The position numbers and the translations under genes were made by a program. 64,000 nt of DNA from Tethya wilhelma (lineage: Eukaryota; Porifera; Demospongiae; Tethyida; Tethyidae), in contig CAXIPT010000008.1 in assembly GCA_964030475.1 (NCBI GenBank), forward strand, positions 3,271,127-3,335,126, read 5' to 3'. Within the stretch, counting starts at the first letter, position 1. Each line of letters begins with the position of its first letter. Of the stretch, positions 48,201-58,738 are shown in pieces. Below the pieces are notes generated by a model. The model saw nothing but the letters and a program-made list of their open reading frames with translations, searched no databases and was not told the origin of the DNA.

Positions 48201-51200
48201 GCGGGAAGCAGTGAGATACCTGTCCATCTGTAGGCAGACGAGCTCCAAAGCCATAGACTGGAATCATCTGGTCAGTGTCATAGGGAGCCAAGACACTGCC
48301 CACTGACTTGATGGCCTGGACATACTCATTATCCTACAGGAAAGATTAGCATTGCACAATTACAACATTTCTCATTGCTAATAACTCTGATTTAGTAAAT
48401 TCCAAAAATATACCATATAGCGGGTAAATTGGGTGAGAATTAAATTTGGTGAATTGGTGAATTATTCTTCAAATCACCAAATTAAAAATCGCCAAACAGT
48501 TTAATACACATGTTCGCCCATACAAACTATGCAGCATGCGGAATTGAATTGCCAATAATCCTAATATGGGAATTTGCCAAATTTTAAGCCCGCCAAATTT
48601 ACCCGCTATACGGTACAGCAGGTATTGTCAGATCTATGAAATGTGGTCCAAGTCAGGCCAACGTTGTCCAAACTACAACGAAGTGGATATCATTTGAAAG
48701 CTCTCAGCATACTTAATGCAATAGTAATGGCTACAGTCTTATTCAATTCTCCTAGACTCTAATATAATGGAATTTTTTGTGGCCTTTTTGTGGCCCTTTT
48801 TTGGTACTAACTTGATACTTTCAACTATTATGGGATAATGATTAATCATACCAAACTTAAGCTTGCATCATTCTAATTAGCGTGAAAAGAGCTTTCAAAT
48901 GATATATAGATTGTCATGTTTTGATCAAAAACTCATGGTACAGAGTTACTCTGATTTAGAAGACCTGTGTGTAAATAATTCCAAAATTAAAGTGGGTATT
49001 ATAAGGTCTACAATAGGGTCCAAGTCAGGTCAACGTTGTCCAAACTACAACAAAGTGGATATCATTTAAAAGCTCTTGTTGCACTGAATGCAATAGTGAA
49101 GACTAAAGTCTTGCTCAACACTCCTAGACTCCAATAAATTGGGATTTTTTGCGGCTTTTTTGTGGCCCTTTTTTGGTACTAACTTGATATATTTACTTAT
49201 TATGGGATAGTGATGAGTCATACAAAACTAAAGCTTGCACCATTCTAATCAGCATGAAAAGGGCTTTCAAATAATATATATATTGTCATGTCTCAATTAA
49301 AAACTTGCGATACAGAGTTACCCTGATTGAAAAGATCTGTGAGTAAATGATTCCAAAAATACAGTGGGTATATATTGCCAGATCTACAATCGTGGCCCAA
49401 GTCAGGTCAACGTTGTCCAAACTACAACAAAGTGGATATTGTATAAAAGCTCTCAGCCCACTGAATGCAATAGTGATAGCTACAGTCTTGCTCAACTCTC
49501 CTAGACTCCAATAAATTGGGATTTTTTGTGGCCTTTTTGTGGCCCTTTTTGGTACGAATTTGATATATTTCCTTATTATGGGATAGTGATTAGTCATACA
49601 AACTAAAGCTTGCACTATTCTAATCAGCATGAAAAGAGCTTTCAAATGATATATAGAGTGTCATGTTTTGATCAAAAAACTCATGGTACACAGTTACTCT
49701 GATTTAGAAGACCTGTGTGTACAAAATTCCAAAATTAAAGTGGGTATTGTACGATCTACAATCGGGTCCAAGTCAGGTCAATGTTGTCCAAACTACAACA
49801 AAGTGGATATCATTTGAAAGCTCTCATTGTACTGAATGCAATAGTGAAGACTAAAGTCTTGCTTAACTCTCCTAGACTCCAATAAATTGGGATTTTTTGT
49901 GGCCTTTTTGTGGCTCTTTTTGATACTAACTTGATACTTTCACCTTTTATGGGATAGTAATTAATCATACAAAACCAAAGCTTTCACCATTCTAATCAGC
50001 ATGAAAAGAGCTTTCAAATGATATATAGAGTGTCATGTCTTAATCAAAAACCTGCGATACAGAGTTACCCTGATTGAGAAGATCTGTGTATAAATGATTC
50101 CAAAAATACAACAAGCAGCATCCATACAGAGCAGTACTTGTGTGTGTACCTGGTATGGACTGTTGTAGTGAAGAGACGAAGGCAAATGAGGTTTACCATT
50201 GGAGGCCTGCAGATAGAAACAATATTTGAGTGCCAACAGTAAAGTATGAATGTTCCAAAACACACACAACTTTAAAAATAAATAGCAGCTGCTTCTAGGC
50301 AACCGCATGAAAGATGGACAATCAACTCACTGTGAAGTCGATAGCCACCACCATGTTGATCTGACAGCCTCCTCTGATGTAGTCGACAAAGCTATGAACT
50401 GGAATAGCTCTGTATAAGATGAGAGAAATAACATCAACCTTATCATAAAGAGCTAAGACTCACTCACTAACTCACTCACCTGACAGAGTCAAAGTTGAGA
50501 GTACCAGACTTGGTGTACTTTTTCTTCTTTTTCTTTATCTCTGGGTTGATCAGATCGAGGTTGAACACTTGGCCACCTCTGAAAGATAAACATTTTTCAC
50601 TAACTCACAAGATAAACATTTTCCCTCACATTGAACTCATACACAAATTGATATATCACCCATGGCACAATACTGCCTCTACAAACCTCATCTCATGACC
50701 CTCATTAGGTGTAAGTGTATACAACATGACATGGATGCCAAGTACACACTAGCTACAGTTTCATACTGAGACCTTCCTGGATACAAGGCCAAGAACACAC
50801 ACACACACACACACACACACATNCAAGGTTTCATCATCTCTAACCACATCATACACTGAGGTGTACCTTGCCAAACAGGTCCTTCTTGTCCAGCTTGGTC
50901 GCTGACATTTGAAAGAGTATGTTGAACTTTGAATCTTGCACCTCCTCTGCCTGTATGATGATCTGTCCAGTAATCTTGTTCTGGTAAGCTGGGATTCATA
51001 CACAACAATGGTCTCAGTTAGTAAGGGAAAACAAACTAACATAAGTGGGGTGATTCTCAAAGCTAAACCATTATAATTTGAGATTTAGTGCTATAGGTGC
51101 TTGGAAATTTCCTTATTGTATAGGTCAATGGTAGGTTTTTAAGATATAATTATAGGCATACATGTGTGTGCAGTATTGATGCTAGCTTGACATATAATTT

Positions 51201-51860
51201 TGCACAGATCTGGTGATTAAAACATTTTGATCTGTGTTAAGAATTAGAGTACACTGTAGCCTATCCTCACCAGTGGTCTTATCTCTGAGGCTTCTCTTGT
51301 ACTGCTGTCCAGATGAAACAATGTCTGCCAGAGTGCACTCCATCTCTCCAATGAAGTCATGTCTCCTCACGTCATCCACAAACCTCTTGTTGTCCACATC
51401 GTACACTGCAAACTTTAGAGCTTGGACCTCTTCAAAACGGTAGTCCAGAACAAACGTCTTTGCAAACTGTCACGAGTGCATTTGTATGATATTGATCTTT
51501 TGAAAATAGCATAGACAACATGGTGAGAATCATTTTAATATCTTGGCAACAACTAATTTGTAGTCTATACGAGCTCAAAATAATAAGTATGATGTCTAGA
51601 CAAACTTTAATATTGTGATTATTATTGTCATCCACAATTCACTAGAAACTACTTTTACCAACCTTTGGATTGAGATTGTCGTCAATGACTTCTGTCCTTC
51701 CTCTCTTGTGCCAGCTGCCAGTAGTGGTCTTCTCGTAGAGAAACACAACGGGATCACTCTTAGAGAAGACGTCCATGTCCCTGAGATTAGTGCAGGAGAT
51801 GGACAGCTCAACCTTGGATAAAGTCTCCAAGGGGGTTAGATTGGTCTGCTGCTCAGCCAT
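42231..51860 (-). CDS. CPNE: Copine, calcium-dependent membrane-binding protein
   Basis: ATG at 51860 ([20 protein letters not shown]); stop at 42231. Exons include 51666-51860, 51271-51469, 50860-50991, about 50482-50580, about 50314-50411, about 50147-50208, 48153-48336, 43977-44130, 43585-43698, 43072-43192, 42615-42760, 42495-42560 and 42231-42387. Two C2 domains (first with [12 protein letters not shown], second with [15 protein letters not shown]) precede a von Willebrand A domain whose MIDAS reads DFTVSNGKP. Copines bind phospholipids in a calcium-dependent way and recruit partners to membranes. The last 90 residues are Pro/Gln/Tyr-rich ([17 protein letters not shown]), beyond the usual C-terminus. 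One intron of about 4 kb contains an opposite-strand kinase gene. Confidence 0.92.
44952..47285 (+). CDS. Protein kinase with coiled coil and kelch propeller, nested in a copine intron
   Basis: A single uninterrupted 777-residue frame; ATG 44952 or, more plausibly, ATG 44979 ([10 protein letters not shown]). Residues 1-310: kinase with glycine loop [13 protein letters not shown] lysine, catalytic loop HRDLSSNNV and DFGMAKLG, all key residues present; the HRDLSSN form suggests the tyrosine-kinase-like group. About 330-450: a charged coiled coil (repeated [14 protein letters not shown]). About 480-777: kelch-type repeats ([40 protein letters not shown]). The gene lies entirely inside the copine intron 44131-48152 on the other strand. 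Absence of introns in an intron-rich neighbourhood suggests retroposition or recent expansion. Substrate unknown. Confidence 0.9.
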   Translation: MVYTLYTQTMAQQQHQDTPAIGFKSIQLLKTQTLGIGSYGIVCKALCDDLLCAAKIIHQTLFDPNLFYQVELNREHRLPIHRFMQECEFMSAIRHPNIVQFLGTHQDPETKLPVLLMELMDDSVTHFLESSQDAVPYHVQVNFTNDITLAISFLHSNGITHRDLSSNNVLLRGNLQAKVTDFGMAKLGDMNPKVNHASFTLCPGTDVYMPPEAVEDIPDYTEKIDCFSIGVLIIQILTRCFPDPGRRQKAKRISHPDFPSGTAYVTVPEIERRENHISLVDPNHPLLPIALDCLKDRDVERPSAKELFYRVEALKEASQFTESVRRAKERPEPATSKGSERVEEMLQQVQDKDKEIHQIRQEHAQQILELQQIIESKDNRLQEKDDIIQERNDVIKQKDDIIQKKDQLVEEKERQLQDVIQKLESNKKVAAKFVTRIRELEQQAPIQQQPTTPKQAPTSPKTATTSSTTLTWREGKKAPCKMERGQDAIVDGNMVYFRAVGTRAIYGYNWTDGKWNKLPDCECDQFPIAVVNNLVTAVGGRGRSGKVTNKLLSFTEDKEGKKWREVFKSMPTERSSSITVCTEKALIVAGGYNDRGKTLQTVEVMDIETQEWSPAADLPEALSKASITICDDQIYMVGGLRGQRPTTSVYTCTLMDLFLSCQSKSLGERLTQSLSPTSPRRSLVWSKVADLPLKKSTCVTLYSQVLAIGGSDSTERPNSYIRTYNPISNTWKDISKMKVSRYLCFAAVLPTNELMVVGGCNNRWSQATDSVEIATVE
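47468..47580 (-). mobile_element. tRNA-derived SINE, minus-strand copy
   Basis: Reading leftward, GGCACTCCGTGGCTTAGTGG followed by TAAGAGCACG matches an RNA polymerase III A box; the downstream B box is degraded. It is related to the plus-strand copy at 47811-47910. Both lie in the large copine intron, about 230 bp apart and inverted. Confidence 0.65.
47811..47910 (+). mobile_element. tRNA-derived SINE, plus-strand copy
   Basis: TGGCTTAGTGGTAAGAGTGC (A box) and GGTTCGATCCC (B box) lie about 40 bp apart, the layout of an internal polymerase III promoter. The acceptor and anticodon stems do not pair, so this is not a functional tRNA gene. Confidence 0.7.
48411..48616. mobile_element. MITE with TACCxTATAGCGGGTAAATT termini
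   Basis: The left end TACCATATAGCGGGTAAATT and the right end AATTTACCCGCTATACGGTA are near-perfect inverted repeats. The interior is AT-rich with repeated CCAAATT/AATTTGG motifs and no coding frame. Confidence 0.85.
48617..50110. repeat. Tandem array of about four 371-377-bp units
   Basis: The landmark GTCCAAGTCAGG recurs at about 48646, 49018, 49395 and 49766. Each unit also contains GTGGATATCATTTGAAAGCT-like, TTTTTGTGGCCTTTTTGTGG-like and GAAAAGAGCTTTCAAATGAT-like strings. Units 1 and 3 share ACTCATGGTACA...GATTTAGAAGACC, while 2 and 4 share TGCGATACAGAG...GATTGA.AAGATC, so the array is built of two dimers. It lies within a copine intron. Confidence 0.9.
50796..50823. repeat. (CA)n microsatellite next to an undetermined base
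   Basis: Short CA run followed by an N at 50823, in a copine intron. Confidence 0.9.
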
Positions 51861-52002
51861 AGTCTAGTCAACTTAAAGTAAAAGTTTGTGTCACAAGCAC
51901 TCTTTTGTACACAGCAAGCAGAAATGAACTTTAACCTCAGATGAATAATTAGGCTACTCCCAAAAAGTTGCGTCAGGAGATCTAAGGGAAATTCCCCACC
52001 CC

Positions 52003-52195
52003 TTGTGCTTGTCCCAAAGAAAAAGATACTGTACAGCACTGAACGAAGGCCTGCCAGACCAAAAAATACCGGTAGATCATCTCCCTCCAGAAACACTATT
52101 AAAAATGTGGGCCTCCTCCTATGAACACTCACCAAGAGTTAAAAATGAGCTAGCCAGTGCCTCTGGTATGGTAGAGTCTGTTGACAGGTTGGTTA
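52003..52195 (+). CDS. Possible upstream exon of the Death/NHL gene
   Basis: The open frame contains ALNEGLPDQKIPVDHLPPET and SPRVKNELASASGMVESVDR. A weak donor (AG|GTTGGT at about 52190) would be in phase with the acceptor at 52259. The only in-frame ATGs are internal (about 52105 onwards). It lies about 140 bp from the copine start codon on the other strand, suggesting a shared promoter. Confidence 0.35.
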
Positions 52196-52259
52196 ATTAC
52201 TATAATCTCATGAAATATAATTGAATATCATTTATATGTTTATTTAATTTACTCTGCAG

Positions 52260-55068
52260 ATTACATATGCCATTCTACACTCAGTATCGAACAAACGTTT
52301 CTCTTTTAAAGATGCAGTTCACACTAAATGAGTTGCCAATCAAGGTTTCTCTGAGTACCACAGCTGTTAGTGGACAATCGCAGCCATCTCTCAAACTGGG
52401 ATCTGGAGAATATAAAGATATCCCACTATCAGCAGTACAACGAGATATTGATCATGCTCTTAGGAGTAAGAGTAATGCCCACGTTGGCAGCTACCACTGT
52501 GAGCAAAAGGACTCCTGGTTTGTTCCAGTCTTTGAAGTTGTTTTCCCAAATGAATCTTGTCTGAATAGATTTCTGAAAAACCAGAAGGATTTGGTCATTA
52601 AATTTGAACGTCGAATCAAAAAGCGTTTGGCAAATAAATCTGAAAGTCAAATCTTATTAGTCAAAACAAGATTTACTGTACAACTAGAGCTCTACTTTGC
52701 AATAACTAGTCCCAAAAGTGCCAGAAGAGTTATTCTTGTCAACGGAGAAAATTCACATTTGTGTATGCAATCATACCTTAAAAGCTGTGCGTTCAGTATA
52801 TCAGACCTTTTTCAAGTGGAAACTACCACCCCAATAACATTAACAGGTATGTAATTTGTTATAGTTATGCATAACTCATGCATCGGTATATAGCCTCATG
52901 CATGCATCTTCAGGCTCCTCTTTTGCAAATAATATTTTCAAAGGAAATATTCACAAAGGAAGAGCCTGGGTATGCATTTAGAGGAAGTTTTGTATTATTT
53001 TGTGTGTCCTACTTGACTTACGATATCTCTATAATTATTATGTCCATCTCACTATTTTAACACCATGATACTGATTCCAGAACTCGATGAGCTAATGTCA
53101 GCATTGCACAGTATAATGAAGTGGTTCATGCTTGGTTTGAAGTTTGATGTATCCGTAACGGATCTTAATAATATACAAGATAATTCACAGTGGGATGTTG
53201 AAAGGCGCAAGAGGGAAATGCTCACTGTACGTCTAAACCAAACTAATAGTGAACTAACCTGGCAAGGTATTGTCAATGTACTTAAGGAAATGGATGAGAA
53301 TGTGTTAGCTCTGGAAATTGCTCAAAAATATGGTGAGGCTGAAACAAATTTTTAATGATGAATATCATGTCATGTATGAAAAAATCCATTAAACTATATC
53401 TAGGGATTGTGTGTACTTGGCCTGTTGATGCTGCTACTGCTGCCATTAATCTAGAGGATGAAGTACAGGCACCTAATATGCACGAAGAAAAGGAACAGGA
53501 GCGTGAAAAACATATTCAAGAGTTAAGAAAACAAATAAAGGAACAAAAATTTGAAGCCCAAGAGAAGGAAGATGAGCTAAAGATATTAGAAGATCAGATT
53601 GCAAAACTTGAAGAACAAAAAGAGTCCTTAATAAAAGAACAACAACTATCCACAAGTCTTCGTGAGAATAACGTGAAACTTCAAGAGGCCATTTTGAAGA
53701 AAGATGAAGAGCTAAGAGAGGTACAAGGCCAATGCACAAAACTCAAGAAAGATCTCAAGGAGACAAAGAAAAAATTATATTCCAAAATGGCTGATGTGGA
53801 AAAATTGCAGACTGCTGTCAAATCTCTTAAACAATCTCTTGAGGTCACAGAGAAAACTAGCAAAACAACACAAGACTATGATCTTAAGTTAAACAGCAAC
53901 CAAAATCTTGAGGTAATACTACCGTGCATGTTATATACATTTACCATGGTCAAGCTAGCCATTTTTCTTTATTATAATTATTATACTCATGATATTATTA
54001 TAGGAATCTCATGATACACAAATCAATTTTCCAAGTACAAGTAATGATGACATCAAGCCTAAAATACCAACAGTGAAGGCAACTATCAAGTTTTTCACCC
54101 CCCCATCATTGTATACTACAACTGGAACTGAGCAACGAATTCACTTCATCATTGAGACTCAATCTACGGACACAAATGATCTAAGACTTAATCCTTCAGC
54201 TCAATTGAGACTGTTAGGAGACACATTGTCTCAACCTGTCCAAATAAAGAGAGAGTATGAAGCAATATACACCTCAGACAAGGTAGGAATCCATATGCTG
54301 GATGTCTACATTAATGAAGATCTAGCTGGTAGTCAACGTATTACAGTCTATCCCAATCCTGTTCATAGGCTACTTCCATTCAAGAGTATACTGTTTAAGG
54401 ATATAGTGCCCTCAGAATTCAAAGATACAGACATTGACAGTAAAGGCAGGCTTTGGATTGCACAAAGTCAGTGTGTTTCAGTGGTTGATTCCATGAACAA
54501 TAGCACGCTTCATCCACGTTTTGAGCATGAAGGAATAGTTAGTGTTTCCATTGATGAACATGACAATGTGTTCGTAATTGCAGATTATGATCTCATTAGA
54601 ATAGACTCAAGAGGAAACATCATTGAAACAAAGCAAAGGAAAAGCAAGAAGAATTATCACCCACCATCCAAAGTTCAAGCTCATCAAGACAAAGTCTATG
54701 TTTACTTCAAACATTACTCACGAATTTGGGTGTATGACTCTGACCTACATAGAATTGGCACCATGCATCTTGATAATAATATTTTTGATTTTGAACTAGA
54801 CAGAAATGAAAATGTGATATACGTGATGACAAAAAATAATATTCAAGTTTTAACCCTGCCAAATGGTGAGCTGAAAAGGGCAATTCAGATCCCCTGTAAC
54901 TATGCATCCAATCCTCAAAAATTCTGTGTTGCTGGTAGTTATATTTATGCCATTGAGAAGAGCTTAAATGTTATTGTTGTGTTGACAATGTCTGGAGAGT
55001 TTATTAAGTATTTGAAGCAACGTGATGGTGTAAGGCCATACAGAGTGAGTGCTGGTCGTACGTCGTGA
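52260..55068 (+). CDS. Death domain, coiled coil, filamin-like and NHL propeller protein
   Basis: Exons 52260-52846, 53081-53332, 53404-53912 and 54004-55068 join in phase, giving about 800 residues. The first 190 residues are unrecognised. Exon two is a Death-domain-like helical bundle (KWFMLGLKFDVSVTDLNNIQ, then RREMLTVRLNQ-type and LTWQGIVNVLKEMDENVLAL). Exon three is mostly a long coiled coil (KHIQELRKQIKEQKFEAQEK). Exon four opens with a filamin/ABP280-like immunoglobulin fold (TTGTEQRIHFIIETQ...VGIHMLDVYINEDLAGS) and continues into NHL-type repeats (DTDIDSKGRLWIAQS, VSIDEHDNVFVIADYD). Coiled coil, filamin and NHL are the order of TRIM2/3/71; here a Death domain stands where RING and B-boxes would be. 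A frameshift near 55050 may remove the last strand. Confidence 0.8.
52893..52975. mobile_element. Hairpin MITE in an intron of the Death/NHL gene
   Basis: TCAGGCTCCTCTTTTGCAAA pairs with AAAGGAAGAGCCTGGG; the inner part AATATTTTC/GAAATATT folds further. It is a diverged member of the 14398-14475 family. Confidence 0.65.
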
Positions 55069-55705
55069 TGGTCATGTCTATGTCTGTTACCAGCAATCTG
55101 AACAAACATTATTCCTTGGAGGAAGCTGGAAAGAAAAAATTGTTGTATATTAATGGTGTATACATGGTTAATTTATAGTATTACTGTTTGTGCAAGCAGT
55201 TTTATAATGTAATCCAATATGCAGCAATTAAATTATCAAAGGGGCCATGTAATAGCATGCGTGATAGAAAGAGAATAGCTGGAAGACAACAGACTTAAAA
55301 TTTCCCATACCACTGGTATATACAAGTGCATGAAGACACTATGATGTAGTGGTGCTTCGAGTAGTTCCTGGAGTTGAATACGTGCACTATATCTTTGCCT
55401 TGTTGTACTGTTAGTTTAATTTTTGTCATTGCAGATGACCAATAAACTGAATAAAGTTGTTAAACTGTAAAGCTCTGCCAGACAGAGCCTTTGAGCACTC
55501 TACTTTGTTTTGCTAGATTTTTATGATCATAAACATTTTGTATTGTGTCTATGGGACAGTCGGCCCATTCCTACTAGATACGTACTACCGTAGGTATGGT
55601 ATGATAAACATGTTGAACTAGAGACTCTGTAGGTAACACTTCAGTTTTTCTAGCAGCTCTTAATGGTCATCTAGAAACAGTTCAATTCTTGATTTCTGAA
55701 TTANG

Positions 55706-56075
55706 CATAGATTAATAATATCCATGCTGACAGCGTACAAGTAACTACCATATACACACAAACTCAACTGTGATGTAGAATTATGAAAAAATGGAAACAA
55801 ACAGGTAAAAAAAAAATCATTGGAAATGTAATGAGACATACGAATGGCCAAATCGTAAAAAGAAAGCAAACAAGATGGAATAGCTGTTTGAGTGTGTAAA
55901 GAATTATTCCTATGGGCAACATGAGGGACTCAACATGGGAAGAGAGTACTACATGCAGCCCACACAGGAATGATTCTGCACACACTCAAACAGCCATTCC
56001 ATTTGTTTGCTTTTTTTTACGATTTGGCCATTCCTATATATGTCTCATTACATTTCCAATGTTTTTTTCACTTGT
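55706..56075. mobile_element. Foldback MITE, copy A
   Basis: Inverted arms about 55818-55897 and 55979-56061 enclose a loop with GGGCAACATGAGGGACTCAA. The same element occurs at 59708-60092 with similar flanks (CATAGATTA...ATCCATGCTGA...CAAGTAACTACCATATACAC). The frames it carries are not genes. Confidence 0.9.
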
Positions 56076-57229
56076 ATACCATAGAGCCGGAGTGCATGTG
56101 ATCTAACTAGTTTAGATCCCTCAAGCAATGTTTACATGGTTACCTGTTTTTTATAAAAGGACACTCATAGTACCTGCTACAGTGCATTCAGTACAAAAGT
56201 CAGAAAAATTGTTTGCTTGGCTGTACAGTGGTTGTTTCTCTCTTCAAAGCTTCTCATTTTCAAGCCGCAACTGACCATGGCACCACGCTTGAACTTTTGC
56301 AACTGGAAATGGTCCTTTACTGATAGCCAGAGATACTGGACTTGCTGAATCAGCAGCAAATTTCGACGAGCGATGTATAGTGAAGCTAAAACACTAGCGA
56401 GAACTGCAGTAAGCCTACTTTTGTTGACCCAAACAGAAGTTTGAAATAGTCGCTGGGACTCAGAGAGTTGTTTTTCTGTCAAAATACTTGACAAGTAGAA
56501 ACCTGCTTCATTTGCATATTAGATCAATTATATATGGCTTATAAACCATACAACCTAGCAACGAGATGTAGTACTTGTAGAACTGCTCTTTAATAATTGA
56601 ACGAAGGAAACTCAGCATTAACTATGTATACTAAGACATACACAGATGTTTAAGGCATATCACTTCATCCCTCCACCTACTGAAATAAGCTGTTTAACCA
56701 TGCTTTGATCCATTAGTGCATGCAGCTACTAGAAAAGGAGCAGACACAAATGAAACAGCAAAACAATGACTCTCCTCTTTCATACAAAACCAAAAAGTAA
56801 AACTATTTGCAGTGTGAATAATAAAGAATCAATTTTAATTTAATAAATGTCAGACCATTTAGAATTATTTTGTTCTAAGTGATTTTTGAGCCTTCAAATT
56901 TCTATAAGATGCACACCATGAGCTTAACTGCTGACTTGTACACATCATATACTCTAGGCACGGTTCAGTGGTCTAATCCACACAAGGTTGCAATTGAGAT
57001 ATAACGGTTTGAAGTTAACACGTTCTAGTTAAATCTAGGAAGCCCCATAAGCTAGAATTTACTACACAGCCAGACTTGCACACTTATGTAACACACTAGT
57101 ATTGAGTACACTTAGTTTATGGTTTGTGGTTAGTATTGTTACACAAATAGTACACCAACAAATCTGTGACACGTATTGTGGAAACTATGTTGTAACACAA
57201 CTGGATTTATGTACATTTGGAACAGGTCT
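56076..57229. other. No supported gene
   Basis: About 1.15 kb. A minus-strand frame at 56177-56494 (105 codons) has no recognisable motif and no clear splice sites. AT-rich sequence otherwise. Confidence 0.5.
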
Positions 57230-58237
57230 GTATCCCAGTACAGAAAGATTCAAGTTTGTATGGAATGGCTGTGGCTCTGCTGGTTCAAAAATGGTGGACA
57301 AAATTAGCTCGAGGAAAAAGAGTCAAAGTATGTACAATGCTAGCACATTCACTTATAGTAAGCATTATACTAGTGATGTACACCAGATCTAGATGACTGG
57401 GAAGTGGATGAATTAAAGGAGAGGGTTTTTTTTCTCGAGGGAGAATTACAAAGACAAGAACAGTGGTAAGGCTTTGCTACGTATGTAATATAATGGGTAT
57501 TATAATATTATATTATGGCATACACAGGCACACAAAGCAGATAAATGTGTGGAAGCAGCGTTATAATGAGAAATGTGCTGAAGAGAGAATATCACGATCA
57601 ACTTGGTAAATATTTTTTCTTGGTAATGACAATGCACTATTACACATATGGGACTATAGCATGAAGAATAACTTGCAAGATAGAGAAATTTTGAAATGGG
57701 AAGACTCCGATGATGATCCAGAACCAGTGGATTCAAAACCTGTGAAGAAGCGAGCTAGAAAGTATGTAGATAACCATTCATACTATCATTGTGAATGTAC
57801 ACTAATGCATGCATTTATAGAGTTCTGGCACCAATTCAACTGGGTCCATCAGTATCAAATGGTTTGTAAACTTTGTGTGATACATTCCTTGTATTATTAT
57901 TTTGTTATGATTAACTCAGACTTGTAGAAACATTGAAAAAGGCTGGTTTGCCAACCACCTACAAGTTTGCTGCAGCTGGCGGCATTTTCAGAAAGAAGAA
58001 GGATCGTGAGAAACTACCAGCCTTCACATGTCCAGATTGTACTGATGTAAGTTGATAAATAATCCTAATCAATCATGCACGATGTGATGTACCATCGCAA
58101 TGTCATACATGTAGTGATATTCATTTGATGATGGCATTACACGAGAGAAGGTGACTTGCAAACATAGAGCCATTTATCCTCGGTCAGAATCTCCTCCCAG
58201 AATATGGGATATTTCATTCCCAGATTCACCAAAATAA
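57230..58237 (+). CDS. RBBP8: Short CtIP/Sae2/Ctp1-family DNA-end-resection factor
   Basis: Exons to 57326, 57391-57474, 57529-57605, 57660-57762 and 57928-58047 join in phase; the final exon ends TAA at 58235-58237. The N-terminal part is helical (LKERVFFLEGELQRQEQW), as expected of the CtIP oligomerisation region, followed by an acidic and a basic stretch (DSDDDPEP...KPVKKRARK). The C-terminal Sae2-like domain is recognisable: FRKKKDREKLPAFTCPDC, TCKHRAIYPRSESPPRIW and DISFPDSPK match the CtIP CxxC...CxxHR...PP..FW...FP pattern. CtIP stimulates MRE11 nuclease at double-strand breaks. An SP site sits where human CtIP has its CDK site. At about 200-250 residues it is close to yeast Ctp1/Sae2 in size. 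The last junction is unresolved: the best-matching reading begins with a TGA at the acceptor near 58113, so the GTGACT acceptor at about 58154 is preferred. The 5' end is uncertain. Confidence 0.65.
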
Positions 58238-58738
58238 TGGCCAGCTAGAACAGTGTATTGGGTAGTGTATTCACTAACTTCCAGCAAATTGTTGTATTAA
58301 TAATAATCAATTGGACAATGAGTACAATAGCGATTGCAATGAATAACAATAATTATTGTGATTGGATTTCAAGGTATGAGTAGGTATACATACTGAGATC
58401 AAGTGTGCATAATAATAACTATTACAAAATATAAGTGATTAGATAGTTGCCTGAATAAGATATACAGCAAATTGTTGTATTAATATTATAGGACAATGAG
58501 TATACAATGGTGATTGCAATGAATAACATTTACTGTGATTGGATTTCAAGGTATGAGTAGGTATACAGATCAAGAATGCATAATAGTAACAGAATATAAG
58601 TGATTAGATAGTTGCCTGAATAAGACACTCATGTCTGAGTATACAAGTGAGCCATTCTAGCAAAGAAAATGAATTCAATAGTTACATTTACTAGTACAAA
58701 TGTAGATTGATTACTCCCAAACCAACGATCATGATGAG
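58238..58738. repeat. Locally repeated AT-rich sequence
   Basis: CAGCAAATTGTTGTATTAAT, GGACAATGAGTA and GTGATTGGATTTCAAGGTAT occur twice, near 58283-58450 and 58467-58630, about 180 bp apart: an imperfect tandem duplication without a coding frame. Confidence 0.75.

Noticed and set aside
48617..50110. CRISPR-like array
   Set aside because: Units are about 375 bp of continuous homology without short spacers, in animal DNA; it is a satellite-type tandem repeat.
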